A DNA stretch of 32,922 nucleotides from Leptospira biflexa (GTDB lineage: Bacteria; Spirochaetota; DYNZ01): the NCBI GenBank assembly GCA_020720805.1, contig DYNZ01000027.1:1-32922 (forward strand), in the 5' to 3' direction. The notes below the pieces were generated by a model. It saw only the letters and a program-made list of their open reading frames with translations, was not told where the DNA came from and ran no database searches. Of the stretch, positions 1 through 9,593 are shown piece after piece. A program made the translations under genes and the position numbers. Position 1 is the stretch's first letter; each line of letters starts with the position of its first letter.

Positions 1-18
1 AGCATCGATGCTTATTGG

Positions 19-54
19 TATAAAACCCGAGAACCAAAGTGTTTCGAGTATATC
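19..54 (-). repeat. partial copy of dispersed repeat (left-end module)
   Basis: Read on the minus strand, this stretch matches 16101-16136 at about 33 of 36 positions. The shared core runs from the TATACT end into TTTGGTT and the CGGGTTTTAT segment. Next to it, bases 5-11 (TCGATGC) also match the element after a short gap, so the copy is probably a truncated or internally deleted member that continues toward or past the window edge. It lies in inverted orientation relative to the 16.1 kb copy. The match is seen directly in the sequence; calling it a member of a mobile family is inference. Confidence 0.6.
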
Positions 55-221
55 ATCGTCAAAATGGTCAAAAAGCTCAAAGAAAATTTTCCATCCGGAA
101 TTTGTGTGAGAAAAGTGTTGCCAAATAAAGGCATTCTACAAACGAATACGATCAAGTTGCAACCTTTCCTGGCTTTTTGATACCGGGATTCATTTTTTAC
201 AGAAAACAGCACTCAAATCTT

Positions 222-1743
<1,522 letters not shown>

Positions 1744-1830
1744 ATTTTTAGAGTTGCGTATGATTCTAAGACATAGCAAATGGATACAGTGCTGAGGAAT
1801 GATACCTACATCCATCGAAGGAGACCCATG

Positions 1831-2091
1831 ATGCGGAAGCGGTACGATGACTTTGATGTTGCCCGTATTAATATAAAAAGAGAAAAGGGTAATATGCCGG
1901 GTCCTTTAGAGAGCTATTTTGATAACTACATCAGTCCCTACTGGTATGGCAATATCATTGACAATAGCAGTAAACTGGAGAACCTGAAATCGATTTACGA
2001 GGCCTTCCGGTCAGGTTTCATCACTGTGGAAGATTTTCACCAATCTTTAACGGAAATGAATGATAACAGACCAATGGCAAAATCTGTTTGA
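1831..2091 (+). CDS. small hypothetical protein
   Basis: I do not recognise this 87-residue protein. Its N-terminus is basic (MRKRYDDFDVARINIKREK) and the rest is mixed, with several aromatic residues (a YISPYWYG stretch) and no membrane segment or cysteine pair. AAGGAG at 1818-1823 lies 7 nt before ATG 1831 and 4 nt before the adjacent in-frame ATG 1828. Either could be used, and the reading frame is open upstream to 1780 without a better ribosome site. It follows thiC by less than 100 nt with no terminator between them, so it may be cotranscribed. Nothing in the sequence ties it to thiamine synthesis. Confidence 0.7.
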   Translation: MRKRYDDFDVARINIKREKGNMPGPLESYFDNYISPYWYGNIIDNSSKLENLKSIYEAFRSGFITVEDFHQSLTEMNDNRPMAKSV

Positions 2092-2186
2092 TTTGTTTGT
2101 TCTTTACCCATTCTCGCCACAGGTGATGACATAGGACTTTTCTCCTGTTCTTTGGAACGATTTTATAGGAAAACCTCCTACCAGCG

Positions 2187-2888
2187 ATGACCATCCTTTC
2201 AGAAAACTACAGGCAGCCCTTTTTCGCAATCTTCTCTTTTCTCTATTTTTTCTTTTTTACCATCCTCTTCCTGCTTCTACTTGGGAAAGAGACCATGCGA
2301 CAAGAGTTCTGGTACTATCTACCTGTACTCCTGGTTCTGGCTGTGCAAAGCTTGGCCCTGTTTCTGCAATGGCAAAATAAAATTTTTCAAATAGAATCTC
2401 TGCTACCTTTCATCCTTTTCTCTAGCTTTGCCCAAATTGTAAAATCAATCCTGCTTCTCAGCGCAGCAGTTGGCCACAATGAGGCTGTTCCGCTCTGGCT
2501 CTCTCCCTTATGGTTAAAAAAAACAGGGCTAGCCTGGCTCCTTCTCTGGCAAACGCTGGAGATCATAGTCCTCGTCTCACCTCTTTGGCTGGCCAGAAAA
2601 AGGTGGAAGCAGGAGTTAAGCGCATCTTTGTCAGATTCTCTCTCTTTTTTTCATCGTAAGGGATTTTACCGCTATTTCAGACACCCTGAAAAGGCCTTTT
2701 TGCTATTCAGCCTTCCTGGTATCACTCTCTACTTTAATATCTACTGGGTACTCCTGTTTGGTATTCTGATGGTTTTTTTTCTCATCTATTGGATTCAAAA
2801 ACAGGAAAAAATTTTCGAGACGCAAATTGATTCAGACTTTTTAGCTCATGACTCCAGGAGAGCTAGATTGCTGCCCTTTTATTGGTAA
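2187..2888 (+). CDS. PEMT/ICMT-like integral membrane methyltransferase
   Basis: This 233-residue, strongly hydrophobic protein has about five or six membrane segments (roughly residues 11-33, 42-61, 70-95, 113-135, 168-203). Its C-terminal third follows the pattern of the isoprenylcysteine carboxyl methyltransferase / phospholipid methyltransferase group. GFYRYFRHP (159-167) is followed by a hydrophobic hairpin, then a charged QEKIFE segment, and the chain ends ARLLPFYW, like the family's RLLPF terminus. A role in SAM-dependent methylation of a membrane lipid or lipid-linked substrate is inferred; the substrate cannot be read from sequence. The ribosome site before ATG 2187 is weak. The gene converges on the cardiolipin synthase gene with only 13 nt between stop codons. 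Confidence 0.65.
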   Translation: MTILSENYRQPFFAIFSFLYFFFFTILFLLLLGKETMRQEFWYYLPVLLVLAVQSLALFLQWQNKIFQIESLLPFILFSSFAQIVKSILLLSAAVGHNEAVPLWLSPLWLKKTGLAWLLLWQTLEIIVLVSPLWLARKRWKQELSASLSDSLSFFHRKGFYRYFRHPEKAFLLFSLPGITLYFNIYWVLLFGILMVFFLIYWIQKQEKIFETQIDSDFLAHDSRRARLLPFYW

Positions 2889-2901
2889 AGCCCATTTAGC
2901 G

Positions 2902-4146
2902 TTACAGCCACCAGCGCAACAAATAGGCCATTTTTTCCCGAAGCCGAAAGTACCACGGCCTTTGCCGCCATTGCTGGAGGTTGAGCTCCACACTGTTTTG
3001 CACATCCTGTAAAAAAAGAGATTCCAGCTTTTGAGCAAACACTACATCAGCGATAACAGCAACAATTTCCAAATTCTTAAACAGACTTAGATGATCCCAA
3101 TTAAAGGAACCAATGATAGAGAGATGACGATCAGCTATCGCTGTTTTGGCATGAACAAAGCCCTTCCAGGCAAAAATCCGCACCCCCCAGCTTAACAACC
3201 GGTCATACAGATTTTCCATAGCCCACCCTGCCAGGAGTATATCATTTCGACTTGGAAGCAGAATATGAACCTGGACGCCCCTCTTGCATGCTCTGTAAAC
3301 CTCATACAAAAGCCAGCGATCAGGGATAAAATAGGGATTGGTAATATAAACAAAACTCTGAGCATGCCGCATGAGACTGCGGTATTGATAACGGACAACA
3401 AATCTTTTGAAAAAAAGATTATTACTAACAATTTTCACAAAGGCTCTATTCGCTTTTTGAAAATGGAAGGGATTTCCCGTTATCTGTCCTGGCTGTGAGC
3501 TTTTCTTCCTGATGCCGCCACTGTCTGAAAAAATTTTTTTTATCGCTTCCGTCTCTTTGGAACCTGGCCAGAGCGCCAGAAATTTTTGAATCAATTCTAA
3601 AATTGCCGGCCCCTGGATGCGAAGATGACTATCCCTGTAACCATTTTTTCCGTCAGGACTGAGGAAAAGATACTCCTCACCGATATTGATGCCACCCAAA
3701 AATGCGGCGTTCTGGTCGCAAACGAGAATCTTGCGATGGTTTCTGCGTCGAAAATAGTGAAGAGTTTGCCAGCGCAAGATAAAGGGATGAAAGAAACGTA
3801 ACAGCAGATTCGGATGTTGTAGTGATGATTCCAGATAGGGACGCGACCCAAGCGAACCAAACCCATCCACATGTAGCAGCACCTTGACGCCCCTTTGGGC
3901 CGCACTCAAAAAAGCCTGGACAAACATCTCGCCCACGCTATCCTGACGAAAGATATAGACTTCAAAGAGAATAAAATGGCTTGCTCGCTCTATTTCCGCG
4001 AGCATACTAGGATATGCCTCTTCACCATTGGTAAGCAATTGGCAGTCGTTTTCAGGCCAAAACCCCTGCGCGAAAAACTTTCCCAGTTTCACACCATACT
4101 CCGCCGGAAAACTAGACCAGATCCCTGTACCTTTCTTGATGTCCAT
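2902..4146 (-). CDS. clsB: cardiolipin synthase, ClsB-like (phospholipase D superfamily)
   Basis: The two HxKxxxxD catalytic motifs that define the phospholipase D superfamily are present: NHRKILVCD near residue 138 and HAKTAIAD near residue 332, each followed by a GG/GS and asparagine block. Cardiolipin synthases join two phosphatidylglycerol molecules, or PG and PE, at the inner membrane. The protein is about 414 residues and lacks the two N-terminal membrane segments of ClsA, so ClsB is the closest well-known type. Gene symbol by similarity of architecture only. An in-frame TTG lies at 4152, but ATG 4146 is the more usual choice. Its first 35 nt overlap the end of the upstream 104-residue ORF, which suggests translational coupling. 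Confidence 0.88.
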   Translation of the reverse strand: MDIKKGTGIWSSFPAEYGVKLGKFFAQGFWPENDCQLLTNGEEAYPSMLAEIERASHFILFEVYIFRQDSVGEMFVQAFLSAAQRGVKVLLHVDGFGSLGSRPYLESSLQHPNLLLRFFHPFILRWQTLHYFRRRNHRKILVCDQNAAFLGGINIGEEYLFLSPDGKNGYRDSHLRIQGPAILELIQKFLALWPGSKETEAIKKIFSDSGGIRKKSSQPGQITGNPFHFQKANRAFVKIVSNNLFFKRFVVRYQYRSLMRHAQSFVYITNPYFIPDRWLLYEVYRACKRGVQVHILLPSRNDILLAGWAMENLYDRLLSWGVRIFAWKGFVHAKTAIADRHLSIIGSFNWDHLSLFKNLEIVAVIADVVFAQKLESLFLQDVQNSVELNLQQWRQRPWYFRLREKMAYLLRWWL

Positions 4147-4426
4147 CGACAATCTGCCAACTTTGACTTGGAGCTATTTCAGGCAGCAATCGACTAACTT
4201 TGTCAAGGAGAGATTGTGAAGGTTGATACAGGTCTTGGCCCATTTGAAACATGGTTTGCTGATAATGATAAATTTTATAACCGAGCCAGGCGATCTGCTC
4301 TTCAATCTCTTTGACAATGGGATAGAAGATATTTTTATTCACCCCCAAGCGCTTTTTCAAACGGCGCAGGTGTTTGATATCTTCCATATATTCATTAATT
4401 TTGGCTTGTAATGTTTGTGTTTCCAT
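4112..4426 (-). CDS. small helical hypothetical protein, coupled to clsB
   Basis: This 104-residue protein is not recognised. The first two thirds are rich in K, E, L, I and Q with heptad-like spacing (AKINEYMEDIKHLRRLKKRL), so a short coiled coil is likely. There is no signal peptide or membrane span. The gene ends inside clsB (4112-4146 shared), and the same-strand overlap points to one transcript and coupled translation. TATAAT on the minus strand at 4435-4430 sits only 4 nt before the ATG. Either the message is leaderless, or the true start is the later ATG of MEDIKH, or the match is chance. Confidence 0.6.
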   Translation of the reverse strand: METQTLQAKINEYMEDIKHLRRLKKRLGVNKNIFYPIVKEIEEQIAWLGYKIYHYQQTMFQMGQDLYQPSQSLLDKVSRLLPEIAPSQSWQIVDGHQERYRDLV

Positions 4427-4500
4427 GATATTATAATCGGAATATCAAGACTCTTTTTGAGTATTTTCCTATAAATCAGATTTTTTTTCTTCTGTGGTAA

Positions 4501-4965
4501 ATGGCGTTACTATCCGCAAATAACTGGTATTCTGGGGCGAAACGAATGGAAAAGCCAATTTCTTTTGGATATATGTCAGAACATCGATTTCAGGTTCGAC
4601 CGGAAAAAGAGGAAGAGTTAAACCGGATGATGGCTGATTTAAAACTGTCCGAAACGGACATAGAAGAGACTTTTCTTCTTCCTGGGACAAAGGGAGGTCA
4701 AAACGCGAATAAAAATGCAACCAAGGTTCGCTTACTTCACAAACCTACTGGCATCCAGGTGAGCTGCAAAAAGAGCCGCTCGCAGAATTTAAACCGTTTT
4801 TTAGCCAGGCGTTTGCTTGTGCAGAAAATCCAATCCATGCAGAATCAATTCTCCGATCGGCCATTCCAAAGTGATACCGAAAAAGTTGTTGCAAAAATCC
4901 GCAAGCAAAAGGCTAAACAGAGGAAACGCCACCTGCAAAAACACGCTACAGAACCAAATGAATAA
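4501..4965 (+). CDS. class I release-factor-like protein (GGQ domain, ArfB/C12orf65 type)
   Basis: The protein contains the peptidyl-tRNA hydrolysis loop of release factors, GTKGGQNANK (GGQ at residues 65-67 counted from 4501). The usual following block comes next, with PTGIQV and RSQNLNR, and then a lysine/arginine-rich tail. It lacks codon-recognition domains, so it belongs with stand-alone GGQ proteins such as ArfB/YaeJ, which rescue stalled ribosomes. The loop and the PTGIxV/RSQ block look closer to true RFs and the C12orf65 group than to E. coli ArfB. The start is uncertain: 4501, 4546 and 4573 are all in-frame ATGs with weak ribosome sites, and homology would begin near 4573. The next gene starts 2 nt after the stop. 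Confidence 0.85.
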   Translation: MALLSANNWYSGAKRMEKPISFGYMSEHRFQVRPEKEEELNRMMADLKLSETDIEETFLLPGTKGGQNANKNATKVRLLHKPTGIQVSCKKSRSQNLNRFLARRLLVQKIQSMQNQFSDRPFQSDTEKVVAKIRKQKAKQRKRHLQKHATEPNE

Positions 4966-4967
4966 AA

Positions 4968-5669
4968 ATGATGAAGCAGCCACACTCCAACTCCCCCATC
5001 GTCCTGCTATATGATAGTTGGCACCGTTCCATGCTAGCTTCCCTGGCCAAACGCGAAATTTCCTTTTTCCCAAATACCCTTTTTTGCCGGGAAAAATATG
5101 GCTCCGAACTTACAATCTTCCGTCCTCAGTTCGACGCGATTGGCAAGGCGGAACTCTCATCTTTTTCCGAACTTCCCGCTCTCGACTGGGCGCGACCCCA
5201 TTTTATCAGACATCAACTATCCCTGCTTGAAGATCCAGGCCTCCTGAAGAGGATTGATACTCTGCTAATCCTTCCTTTGTATTTTCCGTCCGGTTACAAA
5301 GAGCTATTAGGTCAATTTCATGCTGGCGCACGCACTCTGCTTTTATACTTCAGTCAGATTCCAAGACAATCCAACGCAGAATTTTTAAGAGAGAGAGAGC
5401 GGCAATATTTGGATTGGCAGCGCCAGGTGGTCGATAACCAGCTAAGCGACGCTGACCTTCAATTTCAGCAGAGATTAAGTATGGAACACGATTTGAAAAA
5501 AAATCCAAACCGATCCGAACCCATTCTGCACTGGATTATAAAGCAAATTCAGCCATATCATAGCCAAAATCAATGGCATTCATTCTATCTTCTGCCGGAG
5601 ACAAGAAGCGTCTGCCACAATCTTCAAAACCTTTCATTCTACATTTATCAAAAATTTTTTGAATTATAA
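4968..5669 (+). CDS. hypothetical protein between RF-like and pgeF genes
   Basis: I do not recognise this 233-residue protein. It looks soluble and globular: no signal peptide, no clear membrane span, a patterned central hydrophobic core (LLILPLYFPSGYKELL) and a charged region around residues 138-150. Two consecutive ATGs at 4968 and 4971 can serve as start. No ribosome site is evident, so translation is probably coupled to the RF-like gene that ends 2 nt earlier. The pgeF gene follows after 9 nt. The tight three-gene arrangement suggests one transcript, but its function cannot be inferred from such unlike neighbours. Confidence 0.75.
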   Translation: MMKQPHSNSPIVLLYDSWHRSMLASLAKREISFFPNTLFCREKYGSELTIFRPQFDAIGKAELSSFSELPALDWARPHFIRHQLSLLEDPGLLKRIDTLLILPLYFPSGYKELLGQFHAGARTLLLYFSQIPRQSNAEFLRERERQYLDWQRQVVDNQLSDADLQFQQRLSMEHDLKKNPNRSEPILHWIIKQIQPYHSQNQWHSFYLLPETRSVCHNLQNLSFYIYQKFFEL

Positions 5670-5678
5670 GGGGCAATT

Positions 5679-6440
5679 ATGCCAGATCTTTCGCTGGGCA
5701 ATCAGACAAAAAACTACCAAGAGATAAAAACTCCTTTCCCGGAAATTCTCCTTGGCTTTATTGGCCGAGGACACAATACTCTGGATTATTCCCAAAGAGA
5801 CGGAAGCGAAGCTGCAAACCGTCACTTACGGCAGCAGGAGCTAGATTTTCTAATGCGGATATTTCCAAACAAGAAAAATATTATTCTAAATCAAACTCAT
5901 GGCAATGACATTTTTTGCATAGACAGGAAAACAGATAACGCTGCAAATAATAAGCCAAAGCGGGTATTCGGGGACGGAGATGGCGTTATATGCAATCACA
6001 TGCAATATCTACTCACGATTGTAACAGCGGATTGTTTTCCCCTGTTCTTTTACAGCCCAAGCCAGCAGATACTTGGAGCGGTACACGCAGGATGGCAGGG
6101 AACACACAAGCAGATCTCTTCCAAAGCCATAGACCTGATGAGGATAAATTTTTCAACTTCGATTGACAATCTGCATGTTTTTATTCTACCAGGTATTAGC
6201 CAGCCACACTATGAAATCCAGCAAGATGTTGCCGCTCTCTTCCCCGAATTTATCTTATCAAAAAATGGACAAATCTTCCTGGATGTGCAGCAGGCCAATA
6301 TTACCCAACTGCACCAAGCCGGGATTCGTTCCGAAAATATTCACATTCTGCCATTGTGCACCTTTCGCGACCAAGAACTGCTTTTTTCGCACAGACGCAA
6401 GGACAAAGAGCGTGTGCTAAATTTTATCTGTTTTCGGTAA
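5679..6440 (+). CDS. pgeF: PgeF / laccase-domain protein (YfiH family)
   Basis: The metal-binding residues of the family are all present: His74 in NQTHGN, Cys119 in TADCFPLFF and His136 in AVHAGWQG. The C-terminal SHRRK block typical of the family is also there. YfiH proteins were first called multicopper polyphenol oxidases. Members have since been shown to act on purine nucleosides and, in E. coli, to prevent misincorporation of serine into peptidoglycan (PgeF). The length of 253 residues is normal. AAGGGG at 5669-5674 gives good spacing to ATG 5679. The gene meets the opposite-strand 616-residue gene with 3 nt between stops, leaving no room for a separate terminator. Confidence 0.93.
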   Translation: MPDLSLGNQTKNYQEIKTPFPEILLGFIGRGHNTLDYSQRDGSEAANRHLRQQELDFLMRIFPNKKNIILNQTHGNDIFCIDRKTDNAANNKPKRVFGDGDGVICNHMQYLLTIVTADCFPLFFYSPSQQILGAVHAGWQGTHKQISSKAIDLMRINFSTSIDNLHVFILPGISQPHYEIQQDVAALFPEFILSKNGQIFLDVQQANITQLHQAGIRSENIHILPLCTFRDQELLFSHRRKDKERVLNFICFR

Positions 6441-6443
6441 GAA

Positions 6444-8294
6444 TCAATCTTTCCTGCTCTTAAAATTTGCCTGAGCCGAACGAGAGCTGCCGCCATTCCA
6501 ATTCATAAAGACCGATCTATCGATAAACCGCTTAAAAACAAAAATATTCTTAAAACCAAACCAATCCGAAAAATGATTCTGGAAGTACTGCTCCTTCTGT
6601 AGCCGGAAAATTTTTGTTTCCTTCATTTTGTCAAAAATCGCATCTAATTTTCGGCGCTGAACCTCCAACTCATGCTGGTATTTATTTCGGATGATATCGG
6701 CAATCCTACTGAAATCCCAGAAATTGTGAAAGGAGTCATCATTCGCCGGATGAATTCTGTTTTGCCAAAATTTCATTACGCTCTCATCCACAAGCTCAGG
6801 ATAGAACTCTTTTGAGATCCTCGTTTCACTATTTTGCATCTCGGCGATATAGCAAAAGCCGACCTTTGTATTCATAAGATATTTTTTTAACATTTCAGCC
6901 ATCTGGCCTGCACCAAAATGAAACAGAAAAAGAGTTCGGCTCTCCAATGGAATGGCAAAATTTTGCGAAATTTCATCAGCATTGATCTCCACTTGCTTCA
7001 GAAGAAAGTCACGAACATCCTTACTGATCGTAAGGCGATTTTTTCTCGCAATGCCAATGATCACTTTTTTTCTTATCTTTGCTTCATCCGTTACTCCAGG
7101 ACTGTCTGTAAAAAAAACAGCCTGCTTGAGTCTTTCGTTGATTTCATGAACTCTTTTCTTTGAAAATGATAATTGGTAAAACTTGCTCTGATTCCAGGAC
7201 TTGCGTCCAATCTGCTCTAATTGAATAAGATCTTCTAAAAAACCGCGCGAATCTGATCCGCTCTTTTTAGCCTGATCCTGGTGTTTGATACTTTGCTCAA
7301 CCCTATCCAGAGAAAAATTTTTAATAGAACCAAGCTTGCTTTTATCGATCTGGCTCTCTTTCTTTTTTCTGTGATACACATCAGAAGGCGTATCCTTGGC
7401 ATCCTGTTGCAAGGCAACAGCAGAGCTCTCCTCAGTTTTTCCAACAACAAGTTGAGCAAAGCGCTTATCTGCTATCTGCCCCTGAAAAGCCTGCTTTATC
7501 GAATAGTTAGATCCATCCTGGTAAGTGGGATGTATCGTCACCTGATAGCTGTAGTTATCAATCTCTTCCTTAAATGTACCAAGGATCATTTTTAACCGCA
7601 CCAGGAGTTCATTTGTCTGATCGCATAAAAGCAGCATGGCGTTCACTTTTTGATCTAAAAGCTCCCTGGCAAATTTGCGCATTTCAGGATACGCTTCCAT
7701 ATCCTGTACCAGCTTATGAATGATGTCCCAATATTTCTCTACCTGAATGTTAAAGCTTTGCAGCATCTGATATATCTGTTTGGTTTTTAGAAACTGAATC
7801 TTATTGTTATTTGTAACACCTTCAAAGTAACTAAAGTACTCCTTTTCTGCTTCCTTCTGTAAATTTTTATCGCTTAAAGCAAAAAAATATTTATCATGAA
7901 GATGAATAATGGTCTCCAGACTGCCAAACAGCTCCTTTTTGGAGATCTCCAGAACCTTTTGCTGATCAAAATTGAGCTGAGCCGAATTGATGAAATTGAT
8001 CATCGAATCCGCAGCAAAAATATGGCTCTTGAGTGGCTCATTTAGGGAATACTTAAAAATGGAAATATTGTATTTGGGGTCGTTGGGACCGCTTAAAACA
8101 GGTTGTTCGGCAACCAGGGGTGTCTCTAAGGGAATTTCCGGAAGGTCAGTCTCACTATCCTTTGTAAATTCAGGCAAAATTTCGGCATTCTTTCCCTTAT
8201 CAAGTTCGCTTTCCTTAGACTCCTCATCAACAAGACCGGTAAGTCCTTTCTCGTTGATATCGATTAGAAAATCATCCAAATCTTCATTTGCCAT
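6444..8294 (-). CDS. large hypothetical protein downstream of capA-like gene
   Basis: This 616-residue protein is unrecognised. Residues 1-75 are acidic and low in complexity (an EESKESELDKG type of sequence), probably disordered. About 80-245 look helical. About 290-350 are a charged linker. A more globular C-terminal half (about 360-590) contains aromatic-rich segments such as FHNFWDFSRIADIIRNKY. No signal peptide, membrane span or cysteine pattern was seen, so it is probably cytoplasmic. ATG 8294 is preferred: GGAG precedes it, and the longer frame would begin at a GTG touching the capA stop. It is third in the ftsH-capA operon, 15 nt after capA. It could be a spirochaete-specific regulator or scaffold, but that is a guess. 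Confidence 0.85.
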   Translation of the reverse strand: MANEDLDDFLIDINEKGLTGLVDEESKESELDKGKNAEILPEFTKDSETDLPEIPLETPLVAEQPVLSGPNDPKYNISIFKYSLNEPLKSHIFAADSMINFINSAQLNFDQQKVLEISKKELFGSLETIIHLHDKYFFALSDKNLQKEAEKEYFSYFEGVTNNNKIQFLKTKQIYQMLQSFNIQVEKYWDIIHKLVQDMEAYPEMRKFARELLDQKVNAMLLLCDQTNELLVRLKMILGTFKEEIDNYSYQVTIHPTYQDGSNYSIKQAFQGQIADKRFAQLVVGKTEESSAVALQQDAKDTPSDVYHRKKKESQIDKSKLGSIKNFSLDRVEQSIKHQDQAKKSGSDSRGFLEDLIQLEQIGRKSWNQSKFYQLSFSKKRVHEINERLKQAVFFTDSPGVTDEAKIRKKVIIGIARKNRLTISKDVRDFLLKQVEINADEISQNFAIPLESRTLFLFHFGAGQMAEMLKKYLMNTKVGFCYIAEMQNSETRISKEFYPELVDESVMKFWQNRIHPANDDSFHNFWDFSRIADIIRNKYQHELEVQRRKLDAIFDKMKETKIFRLQKEQYFQNHFSDWFGFKNIFVFKRFIDRSVFMNWNGGSSRSAQANFKSRKD

Positions 8295-8309
8295 GATACA
8301 CAACTCCAC

Positions 8310-9581
8310 TCAAGGACGGCAGCGAGCCGGTAATAGATTTTCTCTGCCGAGCACTTCCTGTACACGCTGATAACTTTGAGTCAAGAAAAATAGCTCCTTC
8401 TGCTTATAAAATCTTTCCTGCCAGGAGAGGGCACTGGACGATCGCAGCTGCTCCTGAATTTGCTGTATCTCGCATAGCAGAAGAACCGGCTGGATATCAC
8501 GCCTATCAAAACCACGCTTAACGACAGACTCTTTATCCAGCGAACGATAACGGTTACGCGTCCACAGAGGGAGATATTGCCATTGAACACCGACAAGCTC
8601 AAACTGCTTTTTGGAGGGAAACTCAGATTTTTGTAGAAAATGAAATTGGATCTGAAAGATGGCTCCCTGACGCAAAGGAGCAGTCGTATTAGGAAAACCC
8701 TGTCCCTGATTTGACAAAAAATTCCCCATGCTTTGAATTACCAACATCCCACCTTTTTTCTTTCCTGATGGGGGCAGCGATAAGACCGGCTGCAATACGT
8801 GAGGGTGATGACCAAGGACTACATCGACGCCTGTTTCCTGAAAAAGGTGAATCAGTTTTTGATTCAGCCCATCCGGCTCCGGAGAATACTCCTCACCCCA
8901 ATGCATGCTAACGATCAAAAGATCATGGGTGGAACGCAACCGCGATAAATCTCGCGCCATCTGCTCCATATCAGGTAAACCCTGAATATAGTGGACGGCC
9001 GGATATTCCACTGGCATTCTATGTCTTAGATTTAGATTTGTAGTATAGCCAATAAGACCGATTTTGATGCCATTGCGTACCAGTGTCACTCCTGGCAGAT
9101 GACGCGGATGACGACGAATCCCCAGCACGGTAAAGTTGTTCCATTTTTTCAAAATCGCGACTGTCTGCTGCCATCCCTCGTTGCCATAATCCATGATATG
9201 ATTGTTGGCGATATTGAGAACATTAAACCCTGTTTTTTTGAGGGCGCGCAAAAGATCATCGCTCTCTCGAAAAAACATTGGCCAATCGACTGAATTGGCA
9301 GGAGGCTGATGTTGGGGGAAAATGGTAGTCTCCAGGTTCACAAAGACAAGATCACCGCGCAGGTAATCCTGGAGATCGGAAAACATATCGTGATAGTTGA
9401 TACTCTGTCTGGCCGCAGCCTTAACAGGGATATGGGGAATCAGGTCGCCTACTGCCGACAGAGTAATCGTTCTTTTATTTTGCTGTAACGCCTTCGCAGA
9501 AAGCGATACTTTTCCAAACAAGAAAAATACAAGGAGAGGTCCGAAAAATAAAGGTATGAAACGGATCTGTTCCGAAAACAT
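8310..9581 (-). CDS. CapA-family protein (capsule-synthesis / metallophosphatase fold)
   Basis: The family landmarks appear in order: AVGDLIPH near the mature N-terminus, FVNLETT, NIANNHIMDYG, VSMHWGEEY, LGHHPHVLQP and IQSMGNFL. They match the PGA_cap/CapA domain, a calcineurin-like metal-binding fold found in poly-gamma-glutamate capsule proteins and many envelope proteins of unknown function. A hydrophobic N-terminus (FIPLFFGPLLVFFLFG) acts as a signal peptide or anchor and places the domain outside the cytoplasm. No capB, capC or capE is nearby, so capsule synthesis should not be assumed. It starts 12 nt after the ftsH stop and shares that operon. Length, 423 residues, is typical. Confidence 0.9.
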   Translation of the reverse strand: MFSEQIRFIPLFFGPLLVFFLFGKVSLSAKALQQNKRTITLSAVGDLIPHIPVKAAARQSINYHDMFSDLQDYLRGDLVFVNLETTIFPQHQPPANSVDWPMFFRESDDLLRALKKTGFNVLNIANNHIMDYGNEGWQQTVAILKKWNNFTVLGIRRHPRHLPGVTLVRNGIKIGLIGYTTNLNLRHRMPVEYPAVHYIQGLPDMEQMARDLSRLRSTHDLLIVSMHWGEEYSPEPDGLNQKLIHLFQETGVDVVLGHHPHVLQPVLSLPPSGKKKGGMLVIQSMGNFLSNQGQGFPNTTAPLRQGAIFQIQFHFLQKSEFPSKKQFELVGVQWQYLPLWTRNRYRSLDKESVVKRGFDRRDIQPVLLLCEIQQIQEQLRSSSALSWQERFYKQKELFFLTQSYQRVQEVLGRENLLPARCRP

Positions 9582-9593
9582 GACCGTCTCGCC

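Noticed and set aside
12-212. 66-codon minus-strand frame at the left edge, and a plus-strand frame open from base 1 to 180
   Set aside because: Both cross the partial repeat copy, neither has a ribosome site or recognisable sequence. The plus frame could be the end of a gene outside the window but nothing supports it.
8294-8309. Longer start (GTG 8309) for the 616-residue protein
   Set aside because: It directly abuts the capA stop and would leave the well-placed GGAG ribosome site of ATG 8294 inside the coding region.
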